The notes under the pieces: model-generated
The model's input: the letters and a program-made list of their open reading frames with translations, nothing else
What the model was told of the DNA's origin: nothing
Database searches by the model: none
Assembly (NCBI RefSeq): GCF_016056275.1
Contig: NZ_JAECZA010000045.1
Location: 1 to 32,922 of the forward strand
Origin: Dendronalium phyllosphericum CENA369
GTDB lineage: Bacteria; Cyanobacteriota; Cyanobacteriia; Cyanobacteriales; Nostocaceae
Direction: 5' to 3'
DNA length: 32,922 bases
Program-made: the position numbers and the translations under genes
In this document: piece after piece, positions 8,000-15,954 of the stretch
Layout of the letters: every line of letters starts with the position of its first letter
Position numbering within the stretch: the first letter of the stretch is position 1

Positions 8000-9268
8000 A
8001 TGAAAAAACAATCACTTCGCATTGCAATTATTACGGGCGTGTATGCTCCATTTTTATCAGGGGTAGGAGTTGCAGTACACCAACGAGTTCGCTGGTTGTT
8101 ACAACAGGGCCATGAAGTCTTTCTCATCCATCCAGAAATTAACGATAAATTTCCAATAGAAGTACGCGATCGCCGCGTACCAGGATTAACAGAACTGAAG
8201 CAGTATCCCAACTTTTCTGCTTTTGCATATCCCACTAAGCCCCTAATATTTTACAAATCTCTTCCCGAACCATTACACTACCGACATTGGAGCGATACAG
8301 AGTTGCTGTCTGGTTTCCAGCCTGATATTGTGGTTGTGGAAGAAGCACCAGCAATGAGGGGATTCTATTCACTTTTCCTCCAAGGCTACGGACGGGCTGT
8401 GGGGGCTGAATATGGCAAACTCACGGGTACTCCAATTATTTCTGTTTTCCATACCGATATTGTTGCCTATATCCGATATTACTTAGGAGATTCTCTGTTC
8501 GGTCTGATTCGTCCGATTTTGCCGACTTTCATTAAGCAATTTAGCGAATCTTATGACGCTAATTTCTTCTCTTCTAAAGAACAGCTTGCTAAATATACAA
8601 GCTTGAAATCTCAACGCAGTGAATATCTCCCTTATCAAGGTATTGATTGCGAAAAATTTCACCCCAGAAATATTAGTTATGACCCAATTCCTAACGACCA
8701 TCGACCAACTATTTTGTTTGTCGGACGGGTGACTGCGGAAAAAAATGTTGACCAACTTCTAGATGCATATCCGCTGATTGCTGCCAAAATTCCTGATGTG
8801 CATTTAGCGATTGTTGGTAGCGGGCCTTTAGATGAAGAAATCCGTCGGCGCGCTCAAAAATTTGCTTCTGGCGTTACCATTTGGGGCGAATCTCACGGTA
8901 CGGAATTGTTAGGCTGGTTTGCGCGAGCAGATGTATTTGTTAATCCTTCTGTCACCGAAAATTTCTGCACCACAAATAATGAAGCCCTAGCTTCTGGAAC
9001 TCCAGTAGTTGCAGTAATTGCACCCTCAACTTCCGAGCAAGTTTTCCCCGGTCGCAATGGCTTTTTAGCTGAACCGAACAACCCAAAAGATTTTGCTCAA
9101 AAAGTAATTGCAATTCTGGAAAATCCCGACTTGAAAGCAGATATGACTCAACAGGCTCGTCCATCAATTATAGATTTTGACTGGTCGGCATGTATGGCAA
9201 AATTTGAAGACAAACTCTACCAACTTGTGGAAGCATCGAATCAGGTAGATTTAGCAGCAGTTCGATGA
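8000..9268 (+). CDS. hglT: GT4-family glycosyltransferase, probable heterocyst glycolipid glucosyltransferase HglT
   Basis: This 422-residue protein has the two Rossmann domains of GT-B family 4. The N-terminal half begins IAIITGVYAPFLSGVG (residues 8-23), the C-terminal nucleotide-sugar half begins ILFVGRVTAEKN (238-249), and the E-x7-E motif is E320...E328. It has no membrane helix and would work at the inner face of the membrane. Its place at the end of the hgd block matches all5341 (hglT) of Anabaena, reported to transfer glucose to the heterocyst glycolipid aglycone. No Shine-Dalgarno is visible, and repeats run almost to the ATG. The family is certain; hglT identity rests on synteny. 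Confidence 0.75.
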   Translation: MKKQSLRIAIITGVYAPFLSGVGVAVHQRVRWLLQQGHEVFLIHPEINDKFPIEVRDRRVPGLTELKQYPNFSAFAYPTKPLIFYKSLPEPLHYRHWSDTELLSGFQPDIVVVEEAPAMRGFYSLFLQGYGRAVGAEYGKLTGTPIISVFHTDIVAYIRYYLGDSLFGLIRPILPTFIKQFSESYDANFFSSKEQLAKYTSLKSQRSEYLPYQGIDCEKFHPRNISYDPIPNDHRPTILFVGRVTAEKNVDQLLDAYPLIAAKIPDVHLAIVGSGPLDEEIRRRAQKFASGVTIWGESHGTELLGWFARADVFVNPSVTENFCTTNNEALASGTPVVAVIAPSTSEQVFPGRNGFLAEPNNPKDFAQKVIAILENPDLKADMTQQARPSIIDFDWSACMAKFEDKLYQLVEASNQVDLAAVR

Positions 9269-9293
9269 ATTAGCTAAGTTGATGTTTTGCGAT

Positions 9294-9323
9294 CGCCTAG
9301 TATTTCACTTAACATATTAGGCG
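9294..9323 (+). terminator. Hairpin downstream of hglT
   Basis: CGCCTA (9294-9299) pairs with TAGGCG (9318-9323), extendable by three pairs including one G-T, around a loop of about 12 bases. It begins 26 bases after the hglT stop codon. No T-run follows, so factor-independent termination is uncertain. Confidence 0.4.
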
Positions 9324-9490
9324 AGCGCTTACCTCATCCATAAGTAGATGATGTTTGTTCGTTCAATCTATTGAAAGACCTAATCGATCTAATAACTTTT
9401 GATGAAACAACATCTGTCTGGGGAACGATATAGCTGATAAACCAAATGAAGTAAATATGAGAATGCCAAATCTAATCGAGATTGTATTGT

Positions 9491-9937
9491 ATGAAACACA
9501 ATTACTTTATGCAAAGACTTTCAACTGTAGGACGCTGGATGGCTACAACTTTATTTTGTTTGCTAGCGATCGCTTTCGTTTGGCAGGGTGCATTTTTCTC
9601 GAACACCTCAGCTATGGCTAATCCTGCTACCAACTCGGTTCTGTTAGCAGATGCAGGTAATGAAGTTAAAGGCAAAGCTAGTGAAGATGCAGGACGTGCC
9701 AAGGGTTTTATCGAAGAGACGAAAGACAAAGTTAAGCAAGCTGCAAATAAAAATGCCGCTAAAGTTGACGATGCAACAGATAACGGTAGTTATTTAGGGC
9801 GCAAAGCTCAAAGAGATGCGGCTCGAATTCAGCAAAGAGCAGACGAAGATGCATCTCGGACAAAGGAAGCAGTAGACAACACCAAGAATGTTGTTGAAAA
9901 AGCTGTTGATAATATCAAGGATGCTTTTAGCAAATAG
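9491..9937 (+). CDS. Secreted LEA-like helical protein of unknown function
   Basis: The protein is 148 residues from the ATG at 9491; an in-frame TTG at 9482 and an ATG at 9509 are alternatives. After a basic start and a hydrophobic stretch (about 20-38) comes a likely cleavage at AMA-NP, so it is exported. The mature part is highly charged and rich in Ala, Lys, Asp and Glu with no hydrophobic core, and contains a KGKASEDAGRAKG segment and repeated D-A-x-R-x-x-x-x-A-D patterns, as in CsbD-like or LEA-type stress proteins. Such proteins are often disordered and become helical on drying or at membranes. I recognise no specific family member. A similar theme occurs in the unrelated gene at 15955-16542. 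Confidence 0.75.
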   Translation: MKHNYFMQRLSTVGRWMATTLFCLLAIAFVWQGAFFSNTSAMANPATNSVLLADAGNEVKGKASEDAGRAKGFIEETKDKVKQAANKNAAKVDDATDNGSYLGRKAQRDAARIQQRADEDASRTKEAVDNTKNVVEKAVDNIKDAFSK

Positions 9938-10598
9938 ATATTAGAGAAAGCAGGGGAGCAGAGGAGAAAAAGACTAAGCTGATGCGCTTTTAAATTGCAT
10001 AGTTCAAACTCCTAGAAAGACGCGGGGACGCGGAGAGGGGGAGAAGCCGAGAGAAGTTGCGTGCGGAGAGAAGTGCGGTCTTGGGGAGACACTGCGTTGC
10101 CGAGGTTCCCTCGGTTGAAGCAAGTGTCGTCTTTGCCCCTTCGGGTGACGCTCCTGCGTCGCTAACGGCAGTTCGGACTCGACGGGAACCGCCAAGATTC
10201 CGACTGCCTCACCAAGTGGAGCAACTTCGGAGGGTTCCCCCCGCCCTTGCAAACTTCGGGGGATGCAATTTGAATGATTATCAGCTTACCCACATCTTCA
10301 ATTCCGGTAAAACATTAACTTAGTTTAAAACCACTCTCAGAAAATCTAGCTGCGCTCAGATAAGATTTTGATGGATTTCGGCAAAGTAATTTTGACTTTA
10401 AGCCCCATTTGATAAGGGTTTTACAGCTTTTTTTTACTTGTTTAAATTAAAAGCATCTGGTGTAACAGGTAACGGTTTATTTTAATGAAAACTTAAGATT
10501 TTTGACATCTTGGTTGCGGCAGAGCGATCGCCCGTATTGTAGAAGATGAAGTTTAGCTTTTGAGCTATTGTTCACTCTACTCGCGGAGCCTGCCTTCA
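9938..10598. other. Gap with GC-rich repeat island and AT-rich remainder
   Basis: The first part (9945-9975) is an AGCAGGGGAGCAGAGG low-complexity run, followed by the GC-rich repeat island at 10018-10262. From about 10265 to 10598 the sequence is AT-rich, with an eight-T run near 10430 and a HIP1-like GCGATCGC around 10523, and no gene. Reading frames inside the island are repeat-derived and are not annotated. Confidence 0.6.
10018..10262. repeat. GC-rich mosaic repeat island
   Basis: This 245-base island stands out from its AT-rich surroundings. It begins with GACGCGGGGACGCGGAGAG, the octamer-type repeat also seen at 20655-20670 and 23006-23022, and continues through many short hairpins such as GACGC-TCCT-GCGTC near 10148. 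Reading frames cross it on both strands, but their composition is that of the repeat. Confidence 0.7.
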
Positions 10599-10895
10599 AT
10601 GAGCATTTTTACTAATTTTCTCCGTTCTGTGTTGCTCACGATTATTTTTAGTTTTGCCGTTCCCATGTTTTTAGTTGGTGGCATATTATTATTTTTAACT
10701 TTTATGGGTCATCTTCCTGGGTTACAAAACGTAACTGAGGCAAGTGCTACTCGTGTATTGCATTTTCTGGCGATTTTTGGTAGTGGAACTGCCTTTCGTG
10801 GTTTATTAATAATCAGTCTGACTTGTAGTTTCGTTGGAGCATTATTTGATACATATGCTTACTATCGTTATCAAATTTTACGTATTGATTCCTAG
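10599..10895 (+). CDS. Small membrane protein of unknown function
   Basis: This 98-residue protein starts at the ATG at 10599; an in-frame TTG at 10560 would add an unlikely non-hydrophobic extension. It has a hydrophobic helix at about 9-36, a second weaker one near 52-63 and a third at 65-86, separated by short loops (MGHLPGLQNVTEASATRV and GTAFRGL). The C-terminal tail is aromatic and basic (YAYYRYQILR). No domain is recognised. It stands alone, with a 490-base gap before sppA. Confidence 0.65.
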   Translation: MSIFTNFLRSVLLTIIFSFAVPMFLVGGILLFLTFMGHLPGLQNVTEASATRVLHFLAIFGSGTAFRGLLIISLTCSFVGALFDTYAYYRYQILRIDS

Positions 10896-11387
10896 GCAAC
10901 TGTCAGGCAATGTTCAGCGATCGCATCCTGAAGAATCGAAGCTAGTGCTGGCTGCGATTTCCACAGCGGTTAGCATTTTTGAATTTATATATAATTAGAT
11001 TGTTTACATAAGTATTTAATATAGATATTTGTCGATTGAGACTAAAGTTGACGATCCTGGAGTCTCGATTAAGTAAGCTGTAACTCGTGAGGCGAGATGC
11101 ATTAAGTAATGTTTAGCAAACCGTTACTGTGTAGTAATTTGACTTGCATATATCTACACTCTTTGCATAGACAGATATTTTGCCATTTCGTTTGCTCTTC
11201 AATCCCAAGAGTTAGATTATAGTCGGGACGAGAATGGCAAATACACGTACACGCAAAAGCTAAAAATTTCATTAAAATGCTGAATAGCACAATGCCTACT
11301 GATTTTTCTCAACAAAACAAAGAAAAGTAGGACGTTTGACCGCTGGGCATTTTATATTGAGTTTATTACGAGGTTTTTTAACTGCTC
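10896..11387. other. Gap upstream of sppA
   Basis: The 492 bases are AT-rich and hold one HIP1-like site near 10918. I find no tRNA-like fold, no long hairpin and no credible coding region; short frames here lack any codon pattern. The sppA promoter should lie in the last 100 bases but shows no clear consensus. Confidence 0.5.
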
Positions 11388-12209
11388 ATGGTTTGGCCTT
11401 TTAAGTCCAAGTTTCGCAAACAAATTGCCCGGATTGAAATTACTGGTGCGATCGCTAGTTCTACTCGCAAACGCGTGTTAGAAGCTCTAAAAACCGTAGA
11501 AGAAAAAAAGTTTCCAGCTTTACTACTACGCATTGATAGTCCTGGGGGTACAGTCGGAGATTCTCAAGAAATATACAGTGCCCTCAAGCGTTTACGCGAA
11601 AAAACCAAAATTGTTGCTAGCTTTGGCAATATTTCGGCTTCTGGTGGTGTCTACATCGGTATGGGAGCCGAACACATCATGGCTAATCCCGGTACAATCA
11701 CGGGTAGTATTGGTGTAATTCTGCGCGGTAATAATTTAGAACGCTTGCTAGAAAAAGTCGGTGTTTCCTTTAAAGTCATTAAGTCCGGGCCTTACAAAGA
11801 CATTTTGGCCTTCGACCGAGAACTAACGGAACCCGAACAAAACATTCTGCAAGAGTTGATTGATACGAGTTATCAGCAATTTGTGCAAACAGTGGCTGAG
11901 GGACGTTCTTTGGCTGTGGAGACGGTGAAAAGTTTCGCTGATGGTCGGATTTTCACAGGACAGCAAGCTTTAGAATTGGGTGTTGTAGACCGCCTGGGAA
12001 CAGAAGAAGATGCACGTCGTTGGACAGCAGAATTAGTTGGTCTCGATCCTGAGAAAACACCTTGTTATACGCTAGAAGAACGAAAACCCTTATTGAGCCG
12101 TATTTTACCAGGGAGCCGTCAGGTTTCATCCCGACTTGGGGCAGGTATTGACTGGCTGGAATTTGAAATGTCTACTAGTGGTCTACCACTGTGGTTATAT
12201 CGACCCTAA
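11388..12209 (+). CDS. sppA: Signal peptide peptidase SppA
   Basis: This 273-residue protein is an S49-family Ser/Lys protease that degrades signal peptides remaining in the membrane. The oxyanion segment is D50-S-P-G-G (RIDSPGG), the nucleophile is S85 in ISASGG, and the base is probably K137 in KSGPYKD (132-138). It is the short single-domain form (E. coli SppA is about twice as long) and lacks an obvious N-terminal membrane helix, like the SppA2-type proteins of cyanobacteria. A long hairpin separates it from aroH downstream. Confidence 0.92.
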   Translation: MVWPFKSKFRKQIARIEITGAIASSTRKRVLEALKTVEEKKFPALLLRIDSPGGTVGDSQEIYSALKRLREKTKIVASFGNISASGGVYIGMGAEHIMANPGTITGSIGVILRGNNLERLLEKVGVSFKVIKSGPYKDILAFDRELTEPEQNILQELIDTSYQQFVQTVAEGRSLAVETVKSFADGRIFTGQQALELGVVDRLGTEEDARRWTAELVGLDPEKTPCYTLEERKPLLSRILPGSRQVSSRLGAGIDWLEFEMSTSGLPLWLYRP

Positions 12210-12212
12210 CAT

Positions 12213-12273
12213 GAGTTAGGAGTTAAAACTGAGAAGTTAAAAGTATTAACTTATAACTTCTCACTCCTAACTC
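12213..12273 (+). terminator. Long bulged hairpin between sppA and aroH
   Basis: GAGTTAGGAG (12213-12222) pairs with CTCCTAACTC (12264-12273), and TGAGAAGTTA (12230-12239) pairs with TAACTTCTCA (12254-12263), giving 20 perfect pairs with a 7-base bulge at 12223-12229. A run of T (about 12279-12285) follows. It begins four bases after the sppA stop codon and would stop or attenuate read-through into aroH. It is built of the heptamer-like repeat common in this genome. Confidence 0.6.
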
Positions 12274-12290
12274 TTCACTTTTTTTGTTTT

Positions 12291-12297
12291 AAGGAGG
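12291..12297 (+). promoter_or_regulatory. Strong Shine-Dalgarno that fixes the aroH start
   Basis: AAGGAGG ends eight bases before the GTG at 12306, ideal spacing, whereas the in-frame ATG at 12318 is 20 bases away. The GTG is therefore the likelier start. Confidence 0.8.
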
Positions 12298-12305
12298 ATT
12301 TTGGC

Positions 12306-12743
12306 GTGGAGTGGCAAATGCGGGCTATTCGCGGAGCAACAACTGTTTCCGAAAATACCAAAGAAGCAATGCAAGAAGTGGTGACGGAACTACTAAACGA
12401 ATTAGAAAGGCGAAATCAACTCCAGCCAGAGGAGATGATTAGTGTGACTTTCTCTGTTACACGCGATTTGGATGCAATTTTTCCAGCTGCGATCGCTAGA
12501 GCACGTCCCGGTTGGGATAATGTGGCTATGTTAGATGTGCAGCAAATGCATGTCGAGGGTAGTTTACAACGTTGCATTCGATTTTTAATTCACGCCTACT
12601 TGCCAGCCTCCACCCCAATACAACATATATATCTACGTAATGCAGCAAATTTGCGTCCAGACTGGAGTTTACCCCAGTCCTTACAAGCATCGCAACCAGC
12701 TGTTAAGTCTAAAGTGGAAAATACTCACTTAAATTATATGTAA
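12306..12743 (+). CDS. aroH: Monofunctional chorismate mutase, AroH class
   Basis: This 145-residue protein converts chorismate to prephenate for phenylalanine and tyrosine synthesis. It is the small trimeric AroH type of Bacillus subtilis: the start reads RAIRGATTV, the middle carries SVTRDLDAIFPA, and the active-site strand is LDVQQMHVEGSLQRCIRFL with the arginine equivalent to B. subtilis Arg90. By my alignment from memory, the position of B. subtilis Glu78 is Gln here. The C-terminus is about 20 residues longer than the minimal enzyme. A GTG start is supported by AAGGAGG. Confidence 0.92.
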   Translation: MEWQMRAIRGATTVSENTKEAMQEVVTELLNELERRNQLQPEEMISVTFSVTRDLDAIFPAAIARARPGWDNVAMLDVQQMHVEGSLQRCIRFLIHAYLPASTPIQHIYLRNAANLRPDWSLPQSLQASQPAVKSKVENTHLNYM

Positions 12744-12783
12744 AAGTTTGTAGCAAAAAGGCAAAAGACTGCAAAGATTACTG

Positions 12784-12816
12784 AGTTCTCTATAGGAGGA
12801 GAACTTTATTTTTATT
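12784..12816 (+). terminator. Intrinsic terminator of aroH
   Basis: AGTTCTC (12784-12790) and GAGAACT (12799-12805) form a perfect 7-bp stem with an 8-base loop, followed by TTATTTTTATT. It lies 40 bases after the aroH stop codon, and its T-rich tail touches the end of the convergent PstS-like gene. Confidence 0.65.
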
Positions 12817-13921
12817 GCCTTTGAATGCTGGCTACCGACTTGCGACTGGTCTCTGAGACAAAGCCAGCCTGCTCAATAGCTTTTTGTCCCTGTTCGGTTT
12901 CTAAAAATCTAGTATAGGCTTCCCCAACCTGTTGCTCTCGACCTTGATTCTGCTTAATAATCACAAATAATTTAGTAGTAATTGGATAACTACCATCCTT
13001 TATCGCTTCTATATTAATTTGATTGCGCTTTTGCGGACACTCATTGGCTGGTACTAATGGTTGGTGATAAGGGGGAATTAGCTGTGTAGCAGTCAGACCC
13101 AAAGGTAAAGGCTTGACCATACACTGAGTTACCACCCCTCGTGCAGATGCGTAATACAAACCACCAGGAGTTTTATTGACACGGCGCATTGCCTCTGTAG
13201 TCGAGTAAACATACTGCACATTTGGGCCAAGGGCTTGCTTGTCTAAAACCTGCTTGCCAGAAACCAACAGCACATCTGCATCTTCTGGATTCTGGGAAAA
13301 GGGCGTAATAGCGAGGTCTGGGCCGCCCACCTGCTTCCAATTAGTAATTTTTCCCAAATAAATTTGTTGTAATTGATTAACAGTTAAGCCAGAGACTTTT
13401 AGTGCTGGGTTAACCACTACTGCTATCCCATCAATGCCTACTTGGCGTTGCTCAAGTGTAAAACCTCGCTGCCTAGCTATTTCTTCTTCTTCAGATGTCA
13501 GAGAACGAGAAGACCCTGTGAAGTCTAATTTGCCGTCGAGTAACATCCGAATACCCGAACCAGAACCAGGGCTATCATTAGCGGGGTTGACGTAGCGCAA
13601 CTGTAGCTCTGGACGAGTAAATTGAATTTGAGAGTCTATGAGTTGTCTAATCGGTGCCCAGGCTGTGCTACCACCATAGTTAAACGAGCCAGTGGGAACA
13701 TCACTAACAGATTTAAAGCTGGAAGTAGCTGCAAAAGAAGCAGTTTCTGCACCTCGGCCAGAGGAAGAAAAAGCATTTTTATCGATTTGCAGGCGAGGTC
13801 TGAGCCACAACCATAGTCCGCCAATGATGGCAACTGTCACCAACTCGCCAATAACCAGACCTCTAATCATCTGTACAGCATCTGGGCTAAGTGGGACGCT
13901 TTTTCTGCTATCATTAGTCAT
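12812..13921 (-). CDS. PstS-like phosphate-binding protein, membrane anchored
   Basis: This 369-residue protein has an uncleaved-looking N-terminal membrane helix at about 21-40, a Ser-rich linker (to about 80) and a periplasmic PBP-like domain of the PstS type. The ligand-contact elements resemble those of phosphate binders: GSTAW (84-88), PGSGSGIRML near 117-126, and GIDGIAVVVNP. No pstC, pstA or pstB gene is adjacent, so it may be a sensor or auxiliary binder instead of a transporter part. It is divergent from a membrane-anchored Ser/Thr kinase, 212 bases apart, which suggests the two could be co-regulated or linked in signalling; that link is inference. Confidence 0.82.
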   Translation of the reverse strand: MTNDSRKSVPLSPDAVQMIRGLVIGELVTVAIIGGLWLWLRPRLQIDKNAFSSSGRGAETASFAATSSFKSVSDVPTGSFNYGGSTAWAPIRQLIDSQIQFTRPELQLRYVNPANDSPGSGSGIRMLLDGKLDFTGSSRSLTSEEEEIARQRGFTLEQRQVGIDGIAVVVNPALKVSGLTVNQLQQIYLGKITNWKQVGGPDLAITPFSQNPEDADVLLVSGKQVLDKQALGPNVQYVYSTTEAMRRVNKTPGGLYYASARGVVTQCMVKPLPLGLTATQLIPPYHQPLVPANECPQKRNQINIEAIKDGSYPITTKLFVIIKQNQGREQQVGEAYTRFLETEQGQKAIEQAGFVSETSRKSVASIQRQ

Positions 13922-13937
13922 TCTTTTCTTCCCATTA

Positions 13938-13951
13938 TTAAACTAGTTTAA
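13938..13951. promoter_or_regulatory. 14-bp palindrome in the divergent PstS-like/kinase promoter region
   Basis: TTAAACTAGTTTAA is a perfect palindrome 17 bases upstream of the PstS-like start codon, inside the 212-base space shared with the kinase gene. It could be an operator for the minus-strand gene. No known regulator consensus is recognised. Confidence 0.35.
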
Positions 13952-14133
13952 AACAAGCTAAAATAAGCACTGAGAGTAACTTTTGGCTCTAATGCTCATT
14001 TCAACTGTTGTCTAAACCTTTTGCAATTGTTAAGTTTACAACTAGCTTCCTTAATAAAAACCATATATTAATTCGCACGAACAGAGATTTTTTAAGTAAA
14101 GATACTTAATAGAGCTGTTAGGGACAATGTAAC

Positions 14134-15348
14134 ATGTTGAATAGCAAGTTACTAGGGGAGCGTTACCAAGTTGTTCAAGTTTTAAGTCAAGGTGCATTTT
14201 GTCAAACCTACATGGTTAACGACACCCATCTCCCGCATCATCCCACTCGCGTTATCAAACATTTCTTACCTAGCAGTAAATATTCAATTCCAGTAGAAAT
14301 TCGTAGACGGCTCTTTACACGAGAAGTAGAAGCCCTGAAAAAGTTGAGCGACTCTGATTTAGTTCCTCATCTTTTAGTGGATTTTGAAGATAACCTTGAA
14401 TTCTACTTGGTGCAAGAGTTCATTGAAGGGCATCTTCTGAGTTTAGAACTATCGCCTGGTTGTTGCTGGCCTGAAAGCAAAGTTGTTCAACTAATGCAAG
14501 AGGTTGCAAGCATCCTAGATTTTATTCATAGTTATGGGCTAATACATCGAGATGTCAAGCCGAGCAATATCATTAGACGAAAGCAGGACAATCGCTTAGT
14601 CCTGATTGACTTTGGTGCTGTCAAGCCCATTTGGAATCAATTGGTCAAAGGCAAAGAAAACACTCCAATCTCTAATTCGCTCGAACAATACACAACGATC
14701 GCAATTGGTACGCCAGGTTATATGCCTAACGAGCAACAACGAGGCAAACCCCGCCCTAATAGTGATATCTACGCTTTGGGTATGATTGGCATCCAAGCGC
14801 TTACAGGACTACATCCAACACAGTTACCAGAAGATTCCAACACTGGTGAAGTTATCTGGCAAGACTTCAGACAAGTTAGCCCTGGTTTAGCCTCTGTACT
14901 TAACAAAATGGTACGTTACCACTTTCAAGACCGATATAAGTCAGCTAAAGAAGTGCTAGAAGCATTCTTACAATTAACTAATAGCAATATCTCAACACCA
15001 CTTTTAGACTGGGCACGCGATACTACATTACCAGAAACGCTCTTACCATCAACTAATATTTATACGTCAACGCAGGAATTAGATCCTGCTAAATACTGGA
15101 CTCAAACGCCATCATCGGCACAAGATAGTCATCAAATTTTGAGGCACGATTCACCATCAGTTTTAGCTAACCAAACAAGCAATACTAGTGTTTCAATTTT
15201 TGCTCACAAATCTCTGCTGATTGGCTTAGTAGTAGGGGTACTATCTGGGCTAGTTCTAATGGTTGTGAGCTATTGGTCTGTGCAGATAATTTCTCCTGAG
15301 CCTCAAATCGAAAATTGGCGAATTCAACTGCCAAGAGAATCCCGTTAA
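14134..15348 (+). CDS. Membrane-anchored Ser/Thr protein kinase
   Basis: This 404-residue Hanks-type kinase has a cytoplasmic kinase domain at about 11-275 and one C-terminal membrane helix near 360-385, leaving only a short tail outside. The catalytic set is intact: ATP-anchoring K42, helix-C E64, H138-R-D140-V-K (catalytic loop) and D159-F-G161. The glycine loop is degenerate (S18-Q-G20-A-F-C23 where G-x-G-x-x-G is usual). The activation segment ends GTPGYMPNEQ, with N-E-Q at the usual P-E position. It lacks the WD40, TPR or pentapeptide sensor domains of many cyanobacterial kinases. It is divergent from a PstS-like protein and tail-to-tail with a small membrane protein only three bases away. 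Confidence 0.92.
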   Translation: MLNSKLLGERYQVVQVLSQGAFCQTYMVNDTHLPHHPTRVIKHFLPSSKYSIPVEIRRRLFTREVEALKKLSDSDLVPHLLVDFEDNLEFYLVQEFIEGHLLSLELSPGCCWPESKVVQLMQEVASILDFIHSYGLIHRDVKPSNIIRRKQDNRLVLIDFGAVKPIWNQLVKGKENTPISNSLEQYTTIAIGTPGYMPNEQQRGKPRPNSDIYALGMIGIQALTGLHPTQLPEDSNTGEVIWQDFRQVSPGLASVLNKMVRYHFQDRYKSAKEVLEAFLQLTNSNISTPLLDWARDTTLPETLLPSTNIYTSTQELDPAKYWTQTPSSAQDSHQILRHDSPSVLANQTSNTSVSIFAHKSLLIGLVVGVLSGLVLMVVSYWSVQIISPEPQIENWRIQLPRESR

Positions 15349-15351
15349 CCT

Positions 15352-15573
15352 TCAGTTATCTTGCCTTTGCTCGGTTAGCGATCGATTAGGGTTATATTGA
15401 ACGCTATCCCTATGGATCAAAAACGCTACAATCCCAACTACAACAAAGTTCGTAATTATAAGTCCTACAGCACTCCATACCCAAATTTTGATCTTTGAGT
15501 TATCTGTGAGGTTCTTGTTTGGGTCATCTATTGGTTTATCTGTGATTTCAGTTGAGTAGGGTTTGCGGTTCAT
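15352..15573 (-). CDS. Small single-pass membrane protein
   Basis: This is a 73-residue protein. The ATG at 15573 is preferred because a GGAG lies seven bases upstream, whereas the longer frame from a TTG at 15591 has no such site. A hydrophilic N-terminal part of about 30 residues, rich in Asp, Lys and Pro, is followed by one membrane helix (about 33-55) and a short polar tail. No family is recognised. Its stop codon lies three bases from that of the kinase, so transcripts from both strands would overlap at their 3' ends. Confidence 0.6.
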   Translation of the reverse strand: MNRKPYSTEITDKPIDDPNKNLTDNSKIKIWVWSAVGLIITNFVVVGIVAFLIHRDSVQYNPNRSLTEQRQDN

Positions 15574-15954
15574 AGTTTTTCTCCACAACAACCTAATTAT
15601 TGATGTTGCCTTATTTTACCGCTACTTTATAGACATTCTCTGTACTGAGGTAACTCCAATAAACTAAACAAATATATCGCTTAAAGAGATTGACTATTAA
15701 ATATTCCCAAGCTTATAGGAAACTCAGAAAGGAGAGGGAAAGATTTAATCTTACTTGTGGCAAGTAGGTAAGTAGATTCCCTAATTAGTAATGAAGAGAC
15801 ACTAATGTTAGTGTCTCTTCAGCTTGAGAGTACTACAAAACTTTTGTTTAGCAAGGTGTGAGGCATAACCGAATAAGGCACAGAAACTACCCATGATGGT
15901 ACGTTCCTAAAACACCCTAAATTAGAAATTACAGGTTAATCAACCTAATATTTC
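15574..15954. other. Gap between the small membrane protein and the 11-mer repeat protein
   Basis: Apart from the Shine-Dalgarno of the small gene (15581-15584) and the 28-bp palindrome at 15793-15820, this 381-base AT-rich stretch shows no gene. Confidence 0.5.
15793..15820. repeat. Perfect 28-bp palindromic hairpin
   Basis: GAAGAGACACTAA (15793-15805) is exactly complementary to TTAGTGTCTCTTC (15808-15820) with only TG between. It lies 134 bases past the end of the minus-strand repeat protein, with no T-run on either side. It could be a terminator, a dispersed repeat or a protein-binding site. Confidence 0.75.

Noticed and set aside
10160-10190. tRNA T-arm-like GTTCGGACTC
   Set aside because: No acceptor or anticodon stem can be built around it, and it lies in the repeat island.
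10004-10323. Open frames on both strands through the GC-rich island
   Set aside because: They follow the repeat units and short hairpins, have no Shine-Dalgarno and no recognisable domain; open frames are expected in stop-poor GC-rich repeats.
11102-11290. Minus-strand 62-residue Cys-rich frame upstream of sppA
   Set aside because: No Shine-Dalgarno, no domain, and composition follows the AT-rich gap.
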